This document shows positions 28,243 to 39,112 of a stretch of DNA of 64,000 bases, in pieces. Numbering within the stretch: the stretch's first letter is position 1; each line of letters begins with the position of its first letter. The translations under genes were made by a program, and so were the position numbers. Origin of the DNA: Pseudomonas sp. MTM4 (GTDB lineage: Bacteria; Pseudomonadota; Gammaproteobacteria; Pseudomonadales; Pseudomonadaceae); NCBI RefSeq assembly GCF_019355055.1, contig NZ_CP048411.1, positions 1,984,001 through 2,048,000 of the forward strand. The letters are read 5' to 3'. The notes beneath the pieces were generated by a model. It saw nothing but the letters and a program-made list of their open reading frames with translations. It had not been told where the DNA came from and did not search any database.

Positions 28243-29397
28243 TTACTTGTTAGCGAATTGCGGACACTGTTCGCCCGGGTCGACATTTGGGAACGATTTG
28301 ACAAGCTGAACTGAACCATCAGCAGCGACGCGGCCCAAATACATATTGAGCGACGCATGACGTTGCTTATTCATGAGGACGGAGCCGCGGGGCCCTTCCA
28401 CTGTCACTTCTCCTAGCGCTTGTATAACAGCAGCAGAATCAGTCGAACCGGCCTTTTCGACAGCCGCCGCGTACGCATATATGGCTTCGTACTGCGGCAC
28501 CGACAACTCGTTCGGCGTCTCGGTGCTGCTTCCAAACTTCTTCTCGATCGCCTCAAGGAAGGCTTTATTCGCATCAGTCTCTAGGCTTGAGAGGTAAGAT
28601 GCGACAATGTATATCCCCTCGGCGTTATCCCCCATGCTTTTGGCTGTGCCTTCATCGAGAGCGTAGTTACCATAGGGGATCGAGATACCTGCAGCGCGCA
28701 GCTGTCTGGTGAGCGTCACATTTGGCGCGCCGCCGGCCGTTGACGTAATCAAGGCGTCCGGATTGGCCGAACGTAGTTGAGAAATGACTGCGGTCCAATC
28801 TGATCCATCCATCGGCAAGTACGCCTCGCCCACCACACTGCCTCCTTTACTCTCGACGTACTCTCGAGTGTACTGCAGCATGCCGCGACCAAAGGCGTAA
28901 TCGCTGCCAATCAAGAAAAACTTCTTGGCCTCGTTCTCGGCCATAAAATGGTCGACAACCGGGGCGACCTGCTGCTCTGGCACCCAGGCATTGATGTACA
29001 TCCAAGGAGAGCATGAACGTCCTTCGTAAAATGACGTGTAGATGAGGGGGACCCTGCCGCGATTGACGATTGGTAAGCCAGCATTTCTGGCAGCCGTAGT
29101 TTCCATTGCTACAATGCCGTCAACTTTCCGTTGAAAAACGAGACTGTCATAGGCGCGCTGAGCGCCCTGGGCTCCTGATCCATCATCAGCAATTTCAAGC
29201 CGCAGCTGACGCCCCAAGACTCCCCCTTGCGAATTTATCTCCTCGACAGCTAACTCCGAGGCTTGGACGACCGAAGGTGCAACGACACTGTTTGCGCCGC
29301 TCAGACCTACTGGTATACCTATTTTTATAGGGTCGGCTGCATATGCTGAAGCTCCAACCGAGAGACCGATACCAAGTAAAAGTGTACGTATTTTCAT
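28243..29397 (-). CDS. Periplasmic ABC substrate-binding protein, urea/amide type
   Basis: 384 residues with a clear signal peptide (MKIRTLLLGIGLSVGASAYA, cleavage before ADPIK) and a type I periplasmic-binding fold: IKIGIPVGLSG, GVLGRQL, GSDYAFGRG and the DGSDWTAV segment. The FYEGRSCSPWMY region resembles UrtA/AmiC proteins that bind urea or short-chain amides more than LivJ. That fits the downstream urease and the upstream C-N hydrolase. The ligand is not proven. Confidence 0.85.
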   Translation of the reverse strand: MKIRTLLLGIGLSVGASAYAADPIKIGIPVGLSGANSVVAPSVVQASELAVEEINSQGGVLGRQLRLEIADDGSGAQGAQRAYDSLVFQRKVDGIVAMETTAARNAGLPIVNRGRVPLIYTSFYEGRSCSPWMYINAWVPEQQVAPVVDHFMAENEAKKFFLIGSDYAFGRGMLQYTREYVESKGGSVVGEAYLPMDGSDWTAVISQLRSANPDALITSTAGGAPNVTLTRQLRAAGISIPYGNYALDEGTAKSMGDNAEGIYIVASYLSSLETDANKAFLEAIEKKFGSSTETPNELSVPQYEAIYAYAAAVEKAGSTDSAAVIQALGEVTVEGPRGSVLMNKQRHASLNMYLGRVAADGSVQLVKSFPNVDPGEQCPQFANK

Positions 29398-29416
29398 TGC
29401 TCTGCCTCTAACTTTG

Positions 29417-30307
29417 TCAGGCTAATTGGATATCTGCGCCTAAATTCTCGCCGTATACATCTGTTCGTCTATCTGTTAGCGGGTGATTGACACTGTTCCA
29501 GCTGGGTTCGCGCCTAGGGTCCATATCCACTTCCCCGACGAGGATCTTTTCTTCACTTTCAGAGCACGGCCCGGCTACAGGCCAGCCTGAACGATTGATG
29601 ATTACACTATTCCCTAAGAATCGTTGCCCACGCTCGATGCCCACCCTGTCAGCGCATGCAATGACTATCGAATTACTGTGAGCCGCGGCCATATGAAGAA
29701 TGTTTGCCATTATTGGGTGGCCTGCCGGTTGCTCTGGCATGGGCACCCAGTTGGTTGGCACACATACTATCTCTGCACCTTGGCAGGCCGACAGACGAAA
29801 CATCTCAGGGAACCAACCGTCATAACAAATAACGACACTGATCCGGCCCACTAGAGTATCGAACACGGGTAGACCACGATCGCCCGGCTCGAAATAGAGC
29901 TTCTCATCTGCCCATAGGTGAAGCTTGCGGTAAACCCCTAGCACTCCTGAAGGGTCGATGATAACTGCGCTGTTATAGAGACAATTTCCGTCGCGCTCTA
30001 CTAGCCCGGCGACGATTGTCACTTCTAGCCGGCGAGCAGCTTCGGCCCAGGCATTAGTAGTAGGCCCTTCAGGCACACGCTCGGATAATGTAAGAGTTTC
30101 GTTCCGCGACTGAAATATATAGCCGGTGCTGCATAACTCTGGCAAAACTATCAAGCGAGCGCCGTAGCCGGCAGCCTGCTTAATCAGGTCGATGCTGCGT
30201 GTGACGTTGTGCTCGACCTCGCCAAACTTTGGCTCAAACTGGATGCAGGCAATTTTCAGCTTTTGTGGGCTCTGGTCGAGACCAGAGTGACCAAGGGGAC
30301 TAAGCAC
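29417..30307 (-). CDS. Carbon-nitrogen hydrolase (nitrilase/aliphatic amidase superfamily)
   Basis: A GTG start at 30307 has GGAGGA 9 bp upstream; a frame from TTG at 30367 is longer but lacks a site. The 296-residue product shows the Glu-Lys-Cys triad: LPELCSTGY, YRKLHLWADE and VVICYDGWFPE. Members hydrolyse amides, carbamoyl compounds or nitriles. It lies first in the operon, 19 bp before the binding protein, so its substrate is probably what the transporter brings in and its product may be ammonia or urea. Confidence 0.88.
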   Translation of the reverse strand: MLSPLGHSGLDQSPQKLKIACIQFEPKFGEVEHNVTRSIDLIKQAAGYGARLIVLPELCSTGYIFQSRNETLTLSERVPEGPTTNAWAEAARRLEVTIVAGLVERDGNCLYNSAVIIDPSGVLGVYRKLHLWADEKLYFEPGDRGLPVFDTLVGRISVVICYDGWFPEMFRLSACQGAEIVCVPTNWVPMPEQPAGHPIMANILHMAAAHSNSIVIACADRVGIERGQRFLGNSVIINRSGWPVAGPCSESEEKILVGEVDMDPRREPSWNSVNHPLTDRRTDVYGENLGADIQLA

Positions 30308-30674
30308 CAGATCAGCTCCTCCGACCGGTCGCGCGCCGAGATAGCGCACTACAAAACCAAAACACAACCGCTACCGCTACCGCTACCGCCTCATAAGGGA
30401 TAATTGAATTTCCCAGATGATCACTGAATATTTCGCTACCGATATATCAAACGAATCAAAACGATAGCTGCGCGATCCTGACATAAGCAACGGGCGTGCC
30501 ACCCAGGTAAGCGAATGAAACATCCCTGATTTCGGGGCCTTAACGACCGAAAGTACGCGAAACGAAAGGCTTTTTCGATTGCGTCTTCCTCGGTGGCCGC
30601 TCCGATTTAGGTCAAGCGACGCACCGGAGTGGTACATTGATCGGCAAGGTTGCGCTCAAAAGTTGCATGGCCTG
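30308..30674. other. Upstream region of the amide/urease operon, with a hexamer repeat
   Basis: No convincing gene. It includes a short perfect hexamer array (CCGCTA repeated three times plus CCGCC) at 30368-30390 and probably the promoter of the minus-strand operon. The rest is moderately AT-rich with nothing recognised. Confidence 0.45.
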
Positions 30675-30752
30675 TGTGGTGGTCAACCAATCCCGGAAAG
30701 TGGGTTAAGTTTGTCTTCGGCCACCGCAGGCGGCAGCCCGTTGTCGAATTGA
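30675..30752 (-). mobile_element. 3'-end scrap of an IS3-type element, inverted
   Basis: The complement reads through the orfB C-terminus (NSTTGCRLRWP on one frame; the proper frame gives the NGLPPAVAEDKLNPLSGL-type end) and a right end with TGTGGTGGTC. It matches the right end of the element at 30753-32010, in the opposite orientation, and abuts it directly at 30752/30753. Confidence 0.75.
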
Positions 30753-30816
30753 TGTAGTGGTCTACTGATTCCGGACACCGATTTAGGCGAAAATCCTCGC
30801 CATTAAGAGGTGTCCG

Positions 30817-31125
30817 ATGAGCAAGCAACGCCGTACTTTTTCCGCCGAGTTCAAACGCGAGGCAGCTGCCTTAGTGCTGGATCAAGGCTATAGCCATATC
30901 GAGGCCTGCCGTTCGTTAGGCATCATGGACTCGGCATTACGCCGCTGGGTTAAGCAACTCCAAGACGAGCGCCAGGGGGTTACCCCAAAGAGCAAAGCGC
31001 TGACACCCGAGCAGCAAAAGATTCAGGAGCTGGAAGCCAGTATCAACCGGCTGGAGCGGGAGAAAGCGATATTAAAAAAGGCTACCGCTCTCTTGATGTC
31101 GGACGAATTCGATCGTACGCGCTGA
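30817..31125 (+). CDS. IS3-family transposase OrfA
   Basis: 102 residues with a helix-turn-helix (FSAEFKREAAALVLDQGYS; SALRRWVKQL) and a C-terminal leucine-zipper-like helix ending LEREKAILKKATALLM. This is the DNA-binding partner of OrfB. In intact family members OrfAB is made by a -1 frameshift. Here OrfB is broken. Confidence 0.9.
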   Translation: MSKQRRTFSAEFKREAAALVLDQGYSHIEACRSLGIMDSALRRWVKQLQDERQGVTPKSKALTPEQQKIQELEASINRLEREKAILKKATALLMSDEFDRTR

Positions 31126-31157
31126 TAGACCAGTTAAGTGAGCAGGAGCCGGTAGAA

Positions 31158-32010
<853 letters not shown>

Positions 32011-32186
32011 GACCTAGTAAGGCTCTCGCAAATCGAGACCATTCTTTCCCGCCGAAGCCAGCTCAAGCCAATGCGCTACTCGTCCCCCTTCTAGCCGCGT
32101 TGGACGTACCGGGAATTAGGTTCGTTTACAGCAGATGAACCAAAGTCGGCTTTCAACAAAGCAGGCACCACACAAATAAGCTAGAT

Positions 32187-34406
32187 TCAGGCCGTCTCCG
32201 CAGGCTGGCTCACTAGAGCCAATGCCAAGGCCTTTGCTCCACCCAAGTCCAAATGCATCGTGGCGTAAGACTGCATGAGTAATGCTGGCGGAAGCACCCA
32301 ATCCCATTTTTCTTGAGCCATGTTCTGTACGTCCGCCAGAACAGCGGATTCATCAATACCGTCCCACTCGGCGATCTCACGCAGCTTGCTTTCAAGCGAC
32401 GTCCGATCTCCCTCAACCTCGATGACAAACCCGCTGTTCTCACTGGCTAGTCCGGTGTGCGTCAACAAGATGGCTAGGGCATCGTTTGTCCAATCGCCTC
32501 GCCAGCTGAAAAGGTAAGTCTTACCTCCGCTTTCGGTCATGCTCGAATGTGCCAGTCCAAGGTCCGAAAAAGCGCTACGTGCCTGAGCTAGTAGCTCTTG
32601 TGCCGTAGTATCAAGATAGGGGTAGACGTCCGCCTCCAACAAGACGCTCCTCATCTCTTGCCGAACCCGATCATGTACACGGGCTCCAAGCCCGTCAAAG
32701 GACGGGGGAGCACCACCGGGATCGGATCTCACGACAACGACCTTGGCCTCAGTGTCCACGCTCGTCACCCGCCAGCGGCGCCCAGCAAAGATGATTCGCT
32801 GATCGACGGTCAATGGCCTGGAGACGGGCAATGCGCCAAGTGGTTTCCCATCGCATACCAGGCGGAACTCTTCATTACTGACAAATGCACTGTAGAAGTC
32901 GTAGTGGTTGATCAGGCGTTCCCCCACTACGCCCGGCAGCAGGAGCCCCGATGTTTCCTGGGTTATCAAATCGCGCTCACCGAGGGCACGAAGCAAACTG
33001 AGGAAGCCGCCCTGCTCCACCCCAGTGAACGGACCACTGCGTATCAAGGTGCTCCACAGCTCTGCAGCTGTAGCTCCACCCCGCTGGGCTATCACCGAGA
33101 GGCACTGCTGTACCAGCGTCGATAAATGAAGACCATGAACACGAGGAGGCTCGAACCAGCCCTGCATCAACAACCGGATCATCGCGATGCTTTGCAGCAA
33201 ACCCTGGCGAAGTCGATCCGACAGGGGCGAGCCATCGTCTAGCTGACGCTCCTTACAGTAACTTCGGAGAATGGCTGCCTCTCCCGGACGGCGTCCGGAT
33301 CGCCCCAAGCGTTGACGCAAGCTAGCTACCGATGGCGGAGCCCCGATCTGCACTACCGTCTTGATGCTGCCGATATCGACCCCAAGCTCCAGCGTGGTAG
33401 TGCAGACTGCGGTGGCAGGCCGGTCACCGGCTTTCAGCGCTTTCTCGGTTTCCTCTCGAATGTCCTTCGCCAAACTGCCGTGATGCGGCCAGAACTCGTT
33501 CGGTACACCATTCTGCTCGCAACGGCGCCGCAGATTGTCAGCGAACCACTCAACCTGAGTTCGACTGTTGGGGAAGATCAGGTTATTGCTGCCGCGTAGG
33601 ACCTGAAAGAGATGCTCTGCGATGGCATGGTCCGGAGAAAAAACATCGTCACCTTCAGGCTGTACCGGGAGCGCTTTCTTGGACTCCACATACCCTCTGA
33701 TCTGAGCCTTAAGTATCTGGCCGCTACCCTTGGATTCGATCACCGACACATGATGAGGGGCATTGGGACGCAAGAAGGCAGCAGCCAGCGTCATGTCGCC
33801 CAACGTGGCGGAAAGACCAACCCTGGGCAGGGGGCGATCAATGATTGTTTCAACACGATGCATGAGTGACTGCAGCTGCTTGCCTCGCTCACTGCCGATA
33901 AAGGCATGGAGCTCATCCACCACCAGGTACCGCAGGTTGGCAAACAATCCCGCTAGGCTGGTTCCCTTGTTCACGAACAGAGCTTCGAGCGACTCCGGCG
34001 TGATCAACAGAATGCCTTCCGGGGACTTGAGGAAGCGATGTTTGCGGCTCGCTGAGATATCCCCATGCCAAGCAATGACAGGAAGCTCAAGCTCATCGCA
34101 AAGCCTCGCCAAACGATCCCACTGGTCATTGATGAGAGCCTTCAGCGGGCTGATGTAAAGCACCGCCCCAGGCTTTTCCGTGTCCTGCAGGAGATTGGTA
34201 AGGATGGGCAGAAACGCGGCTTCGGTTTTGCCTGCAGCTGTAGCCGCCGCGATGATGACATCCTGGTCGGCCCCCAAGAGCGCAGGGATAGCACGCTCCT
34301 GGGCATCGCGTAGGGAGGTCCAGCCCTCGGTCCATATCCAGCGCTGGATTCGCGGTTCAAGGAGTTCGAAGCCAACCGATTCAGAGCTGGAAGGTGGCAA
34401 GCTCAT
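32187..34406 (-). CDS. sngC: DEAD/DEAH-box helicase, Shango SngC
   Basis: Start at ATG 34406 gives 739 residues and a 26-bp overlap with sngB. Superfamily 2 motifs: Walker A AATAAGKT (residues 54-61), ISPLKALINDQ, DELH (164-167), SATLGD, and motif VI QRLGRSGRR, as in Lhr-type helicases. The C-terminal half has a winged-helix-like and DUF-type region of unknown role. It is the third gene of a TerB-protein/ATPase/helicase operon that matches the Shango anti-phage system. The IS3-type element lies 177 bp after it. Confidence 0.85.
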   Translation of the reverse strand: MSLPPSSSESVGFELLEPRIQRWIWTEGWTSLRDAQERAIPALLGADQDVIIAAATAAGKTEAAFLPILTNLLQDTEKPGAVLYISPLKALINDQWDRLARLCDELELPVIAWHGDISASRKHRFLKSPEGILLITPESLEALFVNKGTSLAGLFANLRYLVVDELHAFIGSERGKQLQSLMHRVETIIDRPLPRVGLSATLGDMTLAAAFLRPNAPHHVSVIESKGSGQILKAQIRGYVESKKALPVQPEGDDVFSPDHAIAEHLFQVLRGSNNLIFPNSRTQVEWFADNLRRRCEQNGVPNEFWPHHGSLAKDIREETEKALKAGDRPATAVCTTTLELGVDIGSIKTVVQIGAPPSVASLRQRLGRSGRRPGEAAILRSYCKERQLDDGSPLSDRLRQGLLQSIAMIRLLMQGWFEPPRVHGLHLSTLVQQCLSVIAQRGGATAAELWSTLIRSGPFTGVEQGGFLSLLRALGERDLITQETSGLLLPGVVGERLINHYDFYSAFVSNEEFRLVCDGKPLGALPVSRPLTVDQRIIFAGRRWRVTSVDTEAKVVVVRSDPGGAPPSFDGLGARVHDRVRQEMRSVLLEADVYPYLDTTAQELLAQARSAFSDLGLAHSSMTESGGKTYLFSWRGDWTNDALAILLTHTGLASENSGFVIEVEGDRTSLESKLREIAEWDGIDESAVLADVQNMAQEKWDWVLPPALLMQSYATMHLDLGGAKALALALVSQPAETA

Positions 34407-35676
34407 CGTCCGCATCCACTTGGATATCGGCCTCACCGCCTCGATCCGGTGCAATCTCCACGGCACCCAACAGGGTCCGCCAATCAGCGTCAGGATTCTG
34501 CTCCAACACCGCTAGCAGGCTGATGAATGCGGTAATGGTCGTCCGCGGGGTACGGAAGTAGGCCTCACCCATCCGCTGGTTGCAGTGGGCCATAAACAGC
34601 GGCAATGCTTCGTCGGGTAGCAAATAGCGCTCGTTCACGCCTGCCGCGTATACATGACGCAGTTTCTGCAGCAGCACGTAGAAATCCTCAGGTGTCAGAC
34701 TAGTGAGGCGTATGACAGGGCCGGACAGATCTACCAGCCCGGACTTGGCGAAGTTATTTTCAGCCAGACGCGACTGCAGCGCCGGATAGCTGTAGAGGCC
34801 GCGGCGAGTATCCATGAGAAATTCGGGTGTACCGCCCAACACAAAACCAAGCCCCTCAGCAGAGCCCTGCAGGGAGTCATTGAGGATACGAAGAATCTGC
34901 TCGTAGTTAGCGTTACGAGCTTGGGTGTTGGAAAGTTTGTACAGGTTCACCAGCTCATCGAGACATACCATCAACCCGCTAAAGCCGGCCAACCGAACAA
35001 ATCGAGCAAGCAGCTTGAGCTGATCGTAGACCGACGCATCGTCGACGATGGTTCGCACCCCCAGTGCGGTGCGGGCATCTGTCTTGGTAGTGAACTCGCC
35101 ACGCAACCAGCGGATAGCATCGGCCTTGAGCTGCTCGTTACCCTCTTCGAAGCCTTTGCAATAGGCCGCGATTACATCAGCAAAGTCATAGCCGTTGACC
35201 ATCTCTGTCAGTTGGTCTAGATGCTCGCGAATCACAGCCTCACTGTCTTTGCCGGACGCTTTGGCTTCCGTCTTGGCCTGTGCCACGAATTTCTCGACTA
35301 TTCCTTGCAGAGCGCCGCCATCAGGCTTAGTTCGGGTGGACATATTCTTGGCCAATTCGGCATACAGCGAGCGAGCCTGGCCACCAGTAGCATGGAGACG
35401 ACGATCTGGGTTCAGATCGGCATGCATGGTGACGAGCTTGCGCTCCATCGCGATAGAACGAACCAGGTTGAGGAAGAATGTCTTGCCTGCACCATACTCA
35501 CCGATCACTACGCGGAACGCGGAACCGCTTTCCGCGAGGCGCTCCACATCACGGATGAGTGCTTCCAGCTCCCCGACACGCCCCACTTGAATCAGGTGCT
35601 GGCCTGCACGGGGAACGACGCCGGCGCGCAGGGACTGGATGACCGCATCGCGGTCCTTGGCTCTGATGCTGCTCAT
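34381..35676 (-). CDS. sngB: P-loop ATPase (BREX-like DUF2791), Shango SngB
   Basis: 431 residues. Walker A GEYGAGKT (59-66), Walker B LMVCLDELVNL (around 236-245), then SRLAENNFA. This fits the DUF2791/BrxD-like P-loop family found in phage-defence operons. It begins in the sngA stop (ATGA) and overlaps sngC, so the three proteins are translated together. Probably supplies ATP-dependent remodelling to the defence complex. Confidence 0.85.
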   Translation of the reverse strand: MSSIRAKDRDAVIQSLRAGVVPRAGQHLIQVGRVGELEALIRDVERLAESGSAFRVVIGEYGAGKTFFLNLVRSIAMERKLVTMHADLNPDRRLHATGGQARSLYAELAKNMSTRTKPDGGALQGIVEKFVAQAKTEAKASGKDSEAVIREHLDQLTEMVNGYDFADVIAAYCKGFEEGNEQLKADAIRWLRGEFTTKTDARTALGVRTIVDDASVYDQLKLLARFVRLAGFSGLMVCLDELVNLYKLSNTQARNANYEQILRILNDSLQGSAEGLGFVLGGTPEFLMDTRRGLYSYPALQSRLAENNFAKSGLVDLSGPVIRLTSLTPEDFYVLLQKLRHVYAAGVNERYLLPDEALPLFMAHCNQRMGEAYFRTPRTTITAFISLLAVLEQNPDADWRTLLGAVEIAPDRGGEADIQVDADDELATFQL

Positions 35677-38156
35677 AGCGGTAATTTGTCCATAATGTCA
35701 GGGTTGACTTCGAAGGGGTCTTCCCCCTCGGTGACTGGCATATCGAAATGCTCAAATGCCATGTCGTTGATCTGCTCCAATGCTCCGTCGAGCATGAGCT
35801 CCATATCGCTTGCAACGGCCTCCAACTCGTCATGAGACCACTCGGTACGGGATACGAGTACACGCAGGAAGGCTGAGTGATCGGCGTCTAAGCCACAAAT
35901 GGAGGAAGTATCCTCAACAGTCTCTTCCACAACTACGTCATCTGGCTCAGCAGGCTTGTCGTCAACGAAAACCTGAGCCAGCAGCGCAGATACCTGTTCC
36001 GTTTCACGCTGCAGCTGAGCGATGCGCTCCTGGTCCAGAGCAAATCCGCCAACGGGCTTGGACGGACTTGCTCCGGGTATGGAAGGCGTTGTCTGCGATG
36101 AGCCAACGGAGCTGCCACTGGAGGCCACATGAAGGTCGCTGTACAGCGATTGCGGATCCAGCTGCAGGGTCTTGTAGACGCGCTCCAGCAACTTCACCTC
36201 TGCGGGACTAACCTCGCCGTCGACCTGCGCCAAGTGAGCGAGAAAAGCCGCCACAACCCTCTTCGCCGGCTCGGCCAGGGGCTCCAGTTTCTTCTTCAGG
36301 CTCTGCAGGGTTGGTGGCTGGTTAAGCTGCAGGCGCAGGTGGGCCTTCAGGCGCTTCCGATGAGCACCGCTCAGGTGACTCCAAGAGTCTATATGCTGGG
36401 ATAGCAGCATAATTTCCTGCGGCGACGTGTCACCATCGGCCGCAGCCACAGCACAAGCAAGGTCCAACGTAACAGAGGCGGCGCTATAAGCCGGCGAAGA
36501 CCGCAGATCACCATCGTCAGCCTGGGTCGCAAAGAGCGCCACATTGTCCTCAGACTTGGGTGTTCGGCTGCCTGTCAGCACATCCGGCTCGATACCGATG
36601 TGTAAAAACTCCAGCGCGCGGGCGAGCGTCAGAACCTTTTCTCGCGACAGGCTACCTGCACTCTGCAGTCGTCCTGCCAGCTCACCGAAGCTCATGACCA
36701 CCATGCCGTCGCCGATGCGTTGCTTTAGCTCGGCGAGCGCTGTTCGAGCTGTTGGCGGCCACAGGTTTACAGGCAGCTGTAACAGCCCTTCTAGTGCATC
36801 AGGAGTGTCGGGGTTGCGGCCGAGATAACGACTGTAGGGCTCCAACTGCACCGTGCATTCGTCAACCAACTGCTGCAGCTTCTTCCGAGCTGCGCTAGTC
36901 GCCGTGACGTCAGGAATACCGGATAGGCCATCCAGTTCTTGGGGTGGTAGACCCGCAGAAGCGGTGTTGTATTGGAGTCTCAGACGGGTCTTGTTCTGAG
37001 GGAGCACCATACCGGCGCCATAACGTTCCTCGTAGCGCATGCAGAACAACTGGGCGAACGCTTCTTTACAACGGGTTACGGGTGTTCGCTTCCCGACGTT
37101 GTGATCAGACAGCACCCAGGCCAACGCCCAGTCAGCCGGCATTGGTTGCTTGTCAGCCGCCAACTGACCCAGGCCAATACGCAGCTCTACAGGCATTTCG
37201 TAGCCGTAAGGTAATGGTGCCGGCGGCGCCTTTTGATAGCGCCTGGCGAGTATTTGGCCTTGGCGGAGGAAGTCTACGAAGCGACTGGCGTAGTTATTGA
37301 AAGAGTTATTCTTGCCATAGATCGAGAGCAGCCGCTCTACCTCGGCAATTATGATAGGTATGTCGCCCGCCGCAGCCTGATCCGTCTTGGCGTCGACAAA
37401 AACCCTACGCTCAAGACCGTAGAAGAATAGGAACACGTAGCCGATGTTGGCATGCGGAGCCTTACGACCACTGGATAGCCATTGCAAATATGCGCGGCGG
37501 GCCTCAGGAGAGATGCTGTCGTAACTGGGCCAGTAAGAGGTGAGACGCTCAGATATATCGACGATGCCCCGTGCGACCTTCAGTTTCGGGTTGATCAGTG
37601 ACGGTTCCGAAGGTCCATTGCGCCTGTTTTTATCTTCGCCGACGTAGATCAGACCAATTGGGATATTTTCGCCCGCCACTTCGATGCTTTCGCCAGCAGA
37701 AAGCCACCGCACGTTGGCACTATTCAGGTTCGCCGGCGCGCTCGGAATTCGGTGGGAAGACCGCTCAGTGGCCTCCAAAGTTACGGTAAAAAAGCCAGAG
37801 TCGTCTCGCTTTGCCGAAACCTGCCGGGGCGACGCCGAGACTTGCGCAGGAGCAGAGGGCTCATTTAGTGGCGAGACCTCATCCAATGAAAACGTCAGGC
37901 CGGTGCTTATGCCGAGGTCCGAGGAACTTGAACGAGTTCCCCCTTGAGGTGGCCGCATAGTTGTTGCCGAAGACATGACTGACGGTTTGCTGAAGGCCTT
38001 TATTACTAGCCACCCGCCTATGCCGACAATGAGTGCTCCGCCCAAGAAAACCCAAACACCCTTGGGAACGGAAGCTAGCCCCCCAATCACTAGGGCACAC
38101 AGAACCATCGCTCCAGATACGCCAGACTTGCTGCTGCGCTTACGCTTCCCTGCCAT
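35673..38156 (-). CDS. sngA: TerB-domain protein with two N-terminal membrane helices, Shango SngA
   Basis: 827 residues. Two predicted transmembrane helices lie at about 15-30 and 34-53. A TerB_N-type domain includes WLSAGESIEV, YLQWLSSGRKAP and YVFLFFYGLERR. A central TerB region contains ACAVAAADGDTSPQE and HLAQVDGEVSPAE, whose acidic residues resemble metal-binding TerB sites. A C-terminal TerB_C-like region follows. It is the first gene of the three-gene Shango operon and likely anchors the system at the membrane. A short ribosome-site region and 208 bp separate it from the exonuclease gene upstream. Confidence 0.87.
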   Translation of the reverse strand: MAGKRKRSSKSGVSGAMVLCALVIGGLASVPKGVWVFLGGALIVGIGGWLVIKAFSKPSVMSSATTMRPPQGGTRSSSSDLGISTGLTFSLDEVSPLNEPSAPAQVSASPRQVSAKRDDSGFFTVTLEATERSSHRIPSAPANLNSANVRWLSAGESIEVAGENIPIGLIYVGEDKNRRNGPSEPSLINPKLKVARGIVDISERLTSYWPSYDSISPEARRAYLQWLSSGRKAPHANIGYVFLFFYGLERRVFVDAKTDQAAAGDIPIIIAEVERLLSIYGKNNSFNNYASRFVDFLRQGQILARRYQKAPPAPLPYGYEMPVELRIGLGQLAADKQPMPADWALAWVLSDHNVGKRTPVTRCKEAFAQLFCMRYEERYGAGMVLPQNKTRLRLQYNTASAGLPPQELDGLSGIPDVTATSAARKKLQQLVDECTVQLEPYSRYLGRNPDTPDALEGLLQLPVNLWPPTARTALAELKQRIGDGMVVMSFGELAGRLQSAGSLSREKVLTLARALEFLHIGIEPDVLTGSRTPKSEDNVALFATQADDGDLRSSPAYSAASVTLDLACAVAAADGDTSPQEIMLLSQHIDSWSHLSGAHRKRLKAHLRLQLNQPPTLQSLKKKLEPLAEPAKRVVAAFLAHLAQVDGEVSPAEVKLLERVYKTLQLDPQSLYSDLHVASSGSSVGSSQTTPSIPGASPSKPVGGFALDQERIAQLQRETEQVSALLAQVFVDDKPAEPDDVVVEETVEDTSSICGLDADHSAFLRVLVSRTEWSHDELEAVASDMELMLDGALEQINDMAFEHFDMPVTEGEDPFEVNPDIMDKLPL

Positions 38157-38364
38157 CGCTTCGACTCCCTATACAAGCATGCTGGCCATTTAGCAGTATC
38201 GGCAATTCGGGTGCATCAGCCAATACCTCACGCCAAGCTACATGTTGAATCTCTTTATGATGTTATCCAGATGTGTTCCGTATGCACTGGTGAGATGGCG
38301 GCTCGATGCGAGCCGGGCGGCCACGGGGTAGAATTGATGAGCAGGCACAGCGCCGTCCGCCCTA

Positions 38365-39018
38365 CTACGTCGGTTGCCTCGCGCTGAGCAGTAACTGCGC
38401 TAACCGTGCCAGATTACGCGCATCGTCGATGGCCCTGTGATGCTCACCCTCCCAGGAAAGGCCCATGTTTTCCACTGCACACTTCAGCCCTAGCGCACGG
38501 CAAGCGAAAATCTTCCAAAAGCACTTCTTTAGATTGATATGACGCGCCGGATCCAGCAATACATCTACCCCTGCTCTGAAAGCGTCCTCCTTCAGCTGGT
38601 TTCGGTCGTAATCGCCCCAAGAGCACCAGCGCCAGCCTTCTGTATTTCGCGGCCTCAGCCAGTCACCAAGCTGATCTTGTACCTCCGCGAAACGCTTTGC
38701 AGTATCGACGTCAGATTGAGATATGCCGGTCAGCCCCGTGCAAAACTCAGTTAGCGTGGGGCGAAGTAGCGGTCGGACAAACTGTCCGAAATGATCGACA
38801 ATCCTGTACTCCAACTGAACATCCAACAGCGCGATGCCAATTTCGATCGTCTCCATCTCGTCGCGCTGGACCTTCAATACGTGAGCGTTCCGGGCCGCCT
38901 CGTTTAGGCCGGCAGGGTATTCATCGCAAGTCGCTTCCAGATCCACGCAAAGTAACCAGCGACTTTCTCCAATTTGTTGACGAAGCGCATCAAGCTGCCC
39001 CCAACGCTTTACCTGCAT
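38365..39018 (-). CDS. DEDDh-type 3'-5' exonuclease
   Basis: 217 residues with the exonuclease motifs I DLEAT (26-30), II in the GDYDRNQL segment and III HHRAIDDARN, as in ERI-1/KapD-like and DnaQ-like enzymes that digest RNA or DNA 3' ends. It lies just upstream of sngA in the same direction. Shango as described needs only three genes, so this may be an accessory nuclease or an independent neighbour. Confidence 0.83.
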   Translation of the reverse strand: MQVKRWGQLDALRQQIGESRWLLCVDLEATCDEYPAGLNEAARNAHVLKVQRDEMETIEIGIALLDVQLEYRIVDHFGQFVRPLLRPTLTEFCTGLTGISQSDVDTAKRFAEVQDQLGDWLRPRNTEGWRWCSWGDYDRNQLKEDAFRAGVDVLLDPARHINLKKCFWKIFACRALGLKCAVENMGLSWEGEHHRAIDDARNLARLAQLLLSARQPT

Positions 39019-39112
39019 GACACCCCGCCCTTCTTTTCCTCAGAGGATATAAACTTACGAGCATCAGCACGGACCGTGGGCTCAGTTTTATAGTAGTGAC
39101 ACGAGAAACGGA

